Position numbers and translations under genes: made by a program. 64,000 nucleotides of DNA, taken from positions 1-64,000 of the forward strand of contig NZ_NPGA01000007.1 in NCBI RefSeq assembly GCF_002259485.1, written 5' to 3'. The stretch is from Rhodococcus sp. 14-1411-2a (GTDB lineage Bacteria > Actinomycetota > Actinomycetes > Mycobacteriales > Mycobacteriaceae). The notes under the pieces were generated by a model, which saw nothing but the letters and a program-made list of their open reading frames with translations, searched no databases and had not been told where the DNA came from. Below, piece after piece: positions 59,663 to 64,000 of this stretch; the stretch's first letter is position 1; each line of letters opens with the position of its first letter.

Positions 59663-61980
59663 CGTTCGGCCACCGCAGGAAGTAGTCGAGAGATCTCCAA
59701 CGAATGATCGGGATGATCGGCAGGAACGATTCCCGAGTACACGGCAGTCCAGCATCCCGGGCAGCACAGCTGACGGAACACGATGGGTGTGTCGACGTAG
59801 ATGGAGGGATCCGATGTCACCTGCGGCCCCGCCGCCGAGGACGGCCCCTCGTAGCGAGCCAGATCCAGTACACCACTCGACTTCTCGTCACCGAGGAGCC
59901 GGCCGCACTGTGCGCAGGCGATGACCCGAACGTCCCCGACGGTCACCTCGGACAGGTTGTCGTCGAGACGTCTTGCCAGCGAGAGATCCATGGTGGGAGC
60001 GTCGGAGTGCTGGGTGGAACGCGTGCGCCGTTCGTCGATCATGTCTCGACGTCGTCGCGCAGTTGCTGCCTCGTCCACCTTTCCCGCGTCGATGACCACG
60101 CCGTAAACGACGTTCGCCCCCTCTGCGGTGACCTTGCCCTCGCGTAGGTCCACGACCACAGCCGCCGGATCGCGATGCAACGGATCTCCGTAGCCGCCGC
60201 CTCCCTGCCAATGCATGTACAGCACCTCACCGGGAGCGACATAGCTTTCGGCGTAGCACGCGCCGAATTCCTTTCCGCCGCCAAGATCTTCGAGGGCTCC
60301 GGGAATCTTTCCCGCTGCGAACTGCTCGATGACGTCGGTACTGCGCGCCAGAATTTCGAGTCCGGTGTTGCCGGGGTACCCGCCGGCCAGGCCGTTGTTC
60401 TGCGCCACGGCTTTACCCGCCGAGGCGAGGACGAGGCCCATCGGGAGCGAGGTGCCGTACGGCGTCACAGCGAGCGATGCACTGACGCCACCGCGTTGAC
60501 GACCGGGTCCACCCGAGTCGGGCTCCTCACGACGCCACAGTGTGAGCAGCGGGTAGAGGAACTCGGTCATTTCCGTATCGGGGATGCGCCCCATCGGAAT
60601 ACAGAAGAGTCCGCCGGTGTCCATGCCGTCGGCGGTCGGTCGTGCGCCGTAACCGCCTGCCATCGGTTCCATCATGATGTTCAGGAACGGAACGGGTTGG
60701 TCCCCGCGTTCGTCGAGGCCTGCGATCACCGCGGTGTCCCAGGTACCGCAGCACGCGGCCTGCACGCTCTTGCCGAGGTCGACCGATCGGTCGAGCATCT
60801 GCGACAGGCATTCCGCGATGAGGGTTCCGGTCAGCCAAGCGGGTCCGATGGGACCACGGCTGACCGCTGCCGGGAAGCTCGCGTTGTTGATGGTGCCCTC
60901 CTCGGACACCAGGTCGAAGCAACGCATCAATCCGCCTGCGGACCAGGGAATGTCACCCGCGAGGATCGGAAGCAACGCGAGCATGACGCCGCCGCGCATC
61001 CCAGCGTAGGTGCAGTTGATGACGCCCGTCTGCTTGTCGGTGCCGGTGAAGTCGAACGTGAGATGGTCGTCGGTCTTGCTCATCGCGACGGTGATCTTGT
61101 GAACCTCGCGGTCACCGGTGTGCGACTGGTCCTGGTAGCCGGTGGCCTTCCAGGTCCCGTCGGGGAGCGAGGAGAGCTTGCTGCGCAGTCGCCCTTCGGC
61201 GTCGGTCATCATGCGCTTCATGACGGCTTTGACGGTGTCGGCACCGTACTGCTCGATGACGGCCAGCATGCGGTTGCGTCCGACGGTGTTCGCCCCGATC
61301 TTGGCACGCAGGTCGAGTCCGACCAGCATGGGAACGCGGGAGCGTCGAACCCAGAGGTCTGCGACGTCGCGTTGTAGCTCGTAGTCGCGGACCACCTTGA
61401 CCGGTGGAGTCGGAAGCGATTCGGAGAAAACATCTTTCGCCGACGGATCGAACGATCCGAGACCGGAACCACCGAGATCGGGTTCGTGGCAGATCGCGCT
61501 GGTCCAGGCGAACAGCTTGCCCTCGTGGAAGATGGGTTGGTAGACGATGACATCACTCTGATGTAGTCCCCCGCCGACCCATGGATCGTTGCAGAGGAAC
61601 ATGTCGCCCTCCACGATTCCGGGGTTGGTGGCGCGGTGCTGCAAGGTCCAGTAGATCGCCAGGTCAACGGCTCCGACCAGCATGGTGTTGTAGAGGCCGA
61701 CCTGAACCTCTTGTCCCAGTTCGTCACTGATCGCGAAGTCGAAATCGTTCGCGTCGGTGACGATGGGTGAGCCGGACATTCGTTTGAGTGCCTCGCCCAT
61801 CTCGTCGGTGACCGACCAGAGTCGGTGCCGGATGACCTCGTAGGTCAGCGGGTCGAGTTCGTCGATCTGCTGCTGGGTGACGGTGTGCACCGGCAGCGTC
61901 GGCGGGAGCGCGCGGGCGAGGGCGTCGGGGTCGACGGGGCGGGACGAGAAGATCTCGGACCCGGGAATCGCTGATGTCAT
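59659..61980 (-). CDS. HyuB-type hydantoinase B/acetophenone-carboxylase-like subunit with fused zinc domain
   Basis: The 773-aa protein has the hydantoinase B/oxoprolinase core: DPLTYEVIRHRLWSVTDEMG, DEGEMFLCNDPWVGGGLHQS-type region (DMFLCNDPWVGGGLHQSDVI), DLTFDFTGTDKQTGVIN-type block, and GNTGLEILARSTDVIEQFAA. After about residue 650 a further domain follows: RVIACAQCGRLLGDEKSSGV and, 48 residues on, FRQLCCPGCWTAVYSGIVPA, i.e. two CxxC pairs. The arrangement recalls the small zinc-binding gamma subunit of acetone/acetophenone carboxylases, here fused. With HyuA it forms an ATP-dependent enzyme that could carboxylate a ketone or hydrolyse a cyclic amide. ATG 61980 is used. Confidence 0.85.
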   Translation of the reverse strand: MTSAIPGSEIFSSRPVDPDALARALPPTLPVHTVTQQQIDELDPLTYEVIRHRLWSVTDEMGEALKRMSGSPIVTDANDFDFAISDELGQEVQVGLYNTMLVGAVDLAIYWTLQHRATNPGIVEGDMFLCNDPWVGGGLHQSDVIVYQPIFHEGKLFAWTSAICHEPDLGGSGLGSFDPSAKDVFSESLPTPPVKVVRDYELQRDVADLWVRRSRVPMLVGLDLRAKIGANTVGRNRMLAVIEQYGADTVKAVMKRMMTDAEGRLRSKLSSLPDGTWKATGYQDQSHTGDREVHKITVAMSKTDDHLTFDFTGTDKQTGVINCTYAGMRGGVMLALLPILAGDIPWSAGGLMRCFDLVSEEGTINNASFPAAVSRGPIGPAWLTGTLIAECLSQMLDRSVDLGKSVQAACCGTWDTAVIAGLDERGDQPVPFLNIMMEPMAGGYGARPTADGMDTGGLFCIPMGRIPDTEMTEFLYPLLTLWRREEPDSGGPGRQRGGVSASLAVTPYGTSLPMGLVLASAGKAVAQNNGLAGGYPGNTGLEILARSTDVIEQFAAGKIPGALEDLGGGKEFGACYAESYVAPGEVLYMHWQGGGGYGDPLHRDPAAVVVDLREGKVTAEGANVVYGVVIDAGKVDEAATARRRRDMIDERRTRSTQHSDAPTMDLSLARRLDDNLSEVTVGDVRVIACAQCGRLLGDEKSSGVLDLARYEGPSSAAGPQVTSDPSIYVDTPIVFRQLCCPGCWTAVYSGIVPADHPDHSLEISRLLPAVAER

Positions 61981-61999
61981 GTTCGGTTCTCCTGTGGTC

Positions 62000-64000
62000 T
62001 CAGCCGGCGACGATGTTGAGGTTGCCGAGGCGGTCGACAGTTCCGGTGGTGCCGTGCGGGACGACGACAGTGGTCGTCGGGACTTCGACGATGGCGGGGC
62101 CGGCGAGCACATGCCCGGCGGCGAGCTTGCTGTAGTCGTAGATGTCGGTGTCGACATAGCCGATTCGGCCGTCCAGGTTGACCTTTCGAGTGCCGATGCG
62201 AGCGATCGAGGCGTCGGCGGAGTCGGCGGACTTCAGTTCGGGGAGGGTAGGCGAGAACGGCAGGACGCCGGTTGCACGCACGCGATAGGTGATTGCTTGG
62301 ATACCTGCTTCACGGAATCCGCTGTCCTTGCCGTACAGATCTGCGTAACGCTGCTCGAAGAGATCGGAGGCGTGTGCGACGCTCGCCGAGTCCAGCGAGC
62401 CCTCGGGAATGGTTGTTGCAACCTCTGCCAACTGCATCGTGTACCGCATGTCGATTTCACGTTCGACCTGGACAGACGTGAAATTGAGCCCTTGTCGACC
62501 GAGGGCTTCGCGGACGCGCTTCTCGAGACTGTCGAAATTCGCTTCTGCGCGAGCAGGATCGAGCGGCATCGCTGCCGGGTCGGACAGCTCGGCCGCGAGC
62601 ACGATGTTCGACGACGCAAGACCGTAGGCCGAGAACGCCGATGCCACCTGCCCGAGCGGAACGATGACCTCCTTGACGCCGACTTCGGCTGCATAGGCGG
62701 CGCAATGTGATGGGCCGGCTCCGCCGAACGCGTAGAGAACGAAGTTGCGCGGATCGTGCCCGGCTTCGACGACGGTCTTGCGCAGAAGGTCGCCGGTCTG
62801 TGCGTTCTGGACGGCATAGATCGCGGCGGCTGCGTCCTCGACCGACAGACCGAGCGGTTCCGCGATGCGGCGTCGAATGGCCTCGCGCGCACGCTCTTTG
62901 TCGAGTGGTTTGCGTCCTCCCAGCAGGCCGCGCTCGGGGAGAATCCCGAGGACGAGATTGGCGTCGGCGTTGGTGGGTTCGGTGCCGCCCTGCCCGTAAC
63001 AGGCAGGTCCGGGTACCGCCTGGGCGCTGTGCGGACCGATCTGGAGGTTGCCACCCGCATCCACCCACGCTATGGCACCGCCGCCCGAGCCGATGGCGTG
63101 CACCTGCAGGGTGGGGACATTGATCGGGTGGTGGTTGATGATGGTGCTCGACGCACGCACCGGCTCACCGTCCACGACGAGGCCGACGAGGAATGTGGTT
63201 CCGCCGACGTCGGTGGCGATGATGTTCTTGTGACCGAGCTGCTTTCCGAGTGATACCGCTCCGACCACGCCGCCGGTCAACACGGACCCGACTGTGCTGA
63301 TGGCGTTCTTCGGGGCCTCGGCTGCGGCAACGGCACCGCCGTTGCTCTGCATCACCAGCAGTGGTCCCGCGAGATCGAGGGCACGTAGCTTCTTTTCCAA
63401 CGAGCCGAGGTAATCGCGCAACCCTGGGCCGATCTGGGTACTCATGATCGTGGTTGCGTTACGGGCGAACTCGCGGATGCGCGGGCTCACCTCGGAGGAC
63501 AGCGAGACGAACATGTCGGGGTCGATCTCGTGCACGAGTTCACGAATGCGTTGCTCGTGCACGGGGTTACGGAACGACCAGAGCAGCGAGACCGCGATGC
63601 CGGAGACACCGTCGTCGACGAGGCTTCGGATGGCGATACGTGCGGACTCTTCGTCGAGGGCTACGACGACGTTGCCGTCTCGATCGAGGCGTTCGGTGAC
63701 CTCCAGCGCATGCCGCTTGGGAACGAGACCGTGGGACTTGCTCTGCCCCAACACGTTCTGCAGTTGCTCGGGCGAGCCACCGAGGTACCGGCCCTCGACG
63801 TTCATGATGTAGATCGAATCGCGATGCCCCTTGGTGGTCAGGAACCCGACCGGCGGGACGTTACCCATCACCAGAGCGTTGAGCGAGGACGTGGTGCCGT
63901 GCGCGATGTGGTGGGTGTTCGCCAGCATTTCCTGCACCGGGCATCCGAGTTGCTCGGCCAACGCTTCGAGAACGTCGATGACGCCCTGTGAATAGTCGGG
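62000..64000 (-). CDS. HyuA-type hydantoinase A/acetophenone-carboxylase-like subunit, C-terminal part
   Basis: The visible 666 residues reach the right edge without a start; the true N-terminus lies beyond 64000. The family blocks are HHIAHGTTSSLNALVMGN, SSEVSPRIREFARNATTIMS, LLVMQSNGGAVAAAEAP, NIIATDVGGTTFLVGLVVDG (the acidic, Gly-rich nucleotide-binding region), AIGSGGGAIAWVDAGGNLQI, VPGPACYGQGGTEPTNADAN and NFVLYAFGGAGPSHCAAYAA. HyuA/ApcB-type subunits use ATP to activate the substrate and work with HyuB. It lies 19 bp upstream of hyuB in the same direction and is the first gene of the operon seen here. An apparent TTG start at 63961 is not real: the frame stays open to the edge. Confidence 0.9.
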   Translation of the reverse strand, partial: PDYSQGVIDVLEALAEQLGCPVQEMLANTHHIAHGTTSSLNALVMGNVPPVGFLTTKGHRDSIYIMNVEGRYLGGSPEQLQNVLGQSKSHGLVPKRHALEVTERLDRDGNVVVALDEESARIAIRSLVDDGVSGIAVSLLWSFRNPVHEQRIRELVHEIDPDMFVSLSSEVSPRIREFARNATTIMSTQIGPGLRDYLGSLEKKLRALDLAGPLLVMQSNGGAVAAAEAPKNAISTVGSVLTGGVVGAVSLGKQLGHKNIIATDVGGTTFLVGLVVDGEPVRASSTIINHHPINVPTLQVHAIGSGGGAIAWVDAGGNLQIGPHSAQAVPGPACYGQGGTEPTNADANLVLGILPERGLLGGRKPLDKERAREAIRRRIAEPLGLSVEDAAAAIYAVQNAQTGDLLRKTVVEAGHDPRNFVLYAFGGAGPSHCAAYAAEVGVKEVIVPLGQVASAFSAYGLASSNIVLAAELSDPAAMPLDPARAEANFDSLEKRVREALGRQGLNFTSVQVEREIDMRYTMQLAEVATTIPEGSLDSASVAHASDLFEQRYADLYGKDSGFREAGIQAITYRVRATGVLPFSPTLPELKSADSADASIARIGTRKVNLDGRIGYVDTDIYDYSKLAAGHVLAGPAIVEVPTTTVVVPHGTTGTVDRLGNLNIVAG

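Noticed and set aside
1..64000. tRNA, rRNA, CRISPR arrays, insertion sequences, phage genes or att sites
   Set aside because: No cloverleaf-like tRNA, rRNA block, regularly spaced repeat, transposase or integrase coding sequence was recognised on either strand.

Overview
The window is a 64 kb stretch of chromosome from a high-GC actinobacterium, most likely a Rhodococcus or close Nocardiaceae relative. This rests on codon use, frequent GTG starts, ATGA/GTGA gene overlaps, mycofactocin-type short-chain dehydrogenases, a UsfY-like protein, many TetR regulators and a dense set of acyl-CoA and aromatic catabolism genes. I see no rRNA, tRNA, CRISPR array, insertion sequence, phage gene or origin. 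The region is ordinary accessory-metabolism chromosome, organised as small operons each next to its own regulator.

Layout. 0-3.1 kb: an acyl-CoA carboxylase/acyl-CoA dehydrogenase unit, a divergent TetR gene and an LLM flavin oxidoreductase, tied together by repeated CAGTACTG sites. 3.1-6.1 kb: transglutaminase-like protein, CsbD and LapA-type small proteins, a UsfY-like protein, and a pyridoxal/HMP kinase. 6.3-9.6 kb: SRPBCC - APC permease - CrtI-like oxidoreductase, translationally coupled. 9.8-12.9 kb: a partner-switching module (STAS, STAS, anti-sigma ATPase, PAS-PP2C phosphatase, HTH protein) with no sigma factor beside it. 12.9-16.8 kb: metallo-hydrolase and KstD-like flavoprotein divergent from a PucR regulator, with a perfect operator palindrome between. 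16.9-24.1 kb: beta-oxidation-type enzymes, a TetR/membrane-protein pair with a double operator, a MerR-glyoxalase fusion, an MFS transporter and an acyl-CoA ligase. 24.1-27.2 kb: TetR, acyl-CoA dehydrogenase and phosphotransferase, sharing a 20-bp operator with the ligase operon. 27.2-32.7 kb: a secreted GH43-like protein, a diguanylate cyclase, a solitary ketosynthase and a formaldehyde dehydrogenase. 32.9-36.8 kb: the araBDA operon for L-arabinose. 36.8-41.4 kb: an OmpR regulator, a sensor kinase broken by an in-frame TAA, an MFS transporter and a TAXI-type binding lipoprotein. 42.8-49.9 kb: cinA-tetR, secreted proteins, a sulfite-oxidase-like protein with a ferredoxin-reductase-like partner, a membrane esterase, a deaminase and a GNAT protein. 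50-53.6 kb: two mycofactocin-type SDRs coupled to a MoxR/VWA pair. 53.8-55.7 kb: MarR regulator, phenolic acid decarboxylase and esterase. 55.7-64 kb: an operon of HyuA and HyuB (with a zinc domain), aryl-AMP/CoA ligase, aryl-CoA-type monooxygenase and TetR.

The most notable candidate for an undescribed system is the last operon (55.7-64 kb). It couples an ATP-dependent HyuA/HyuB enzyme, whose B subunit carries a fused acetone/acetophenone-carboxylase-gamma-like zinc domain, to a salicylate-type adenylating ligase and a salicylyl-CoA/anthraniloyl-CoA-type flavin hydroxylase. This suggests a route that opens or carboxylates an ortho-substituted aromatic before CoA activation and ring hydroxylation. 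Other points worth checking are the nonsense codon in the sensor kinase, the TAXI lipoprotein paired with an MFS permease, the MoxR/VWA pair coupled to mycofactocin SDRs, and several clear operators.
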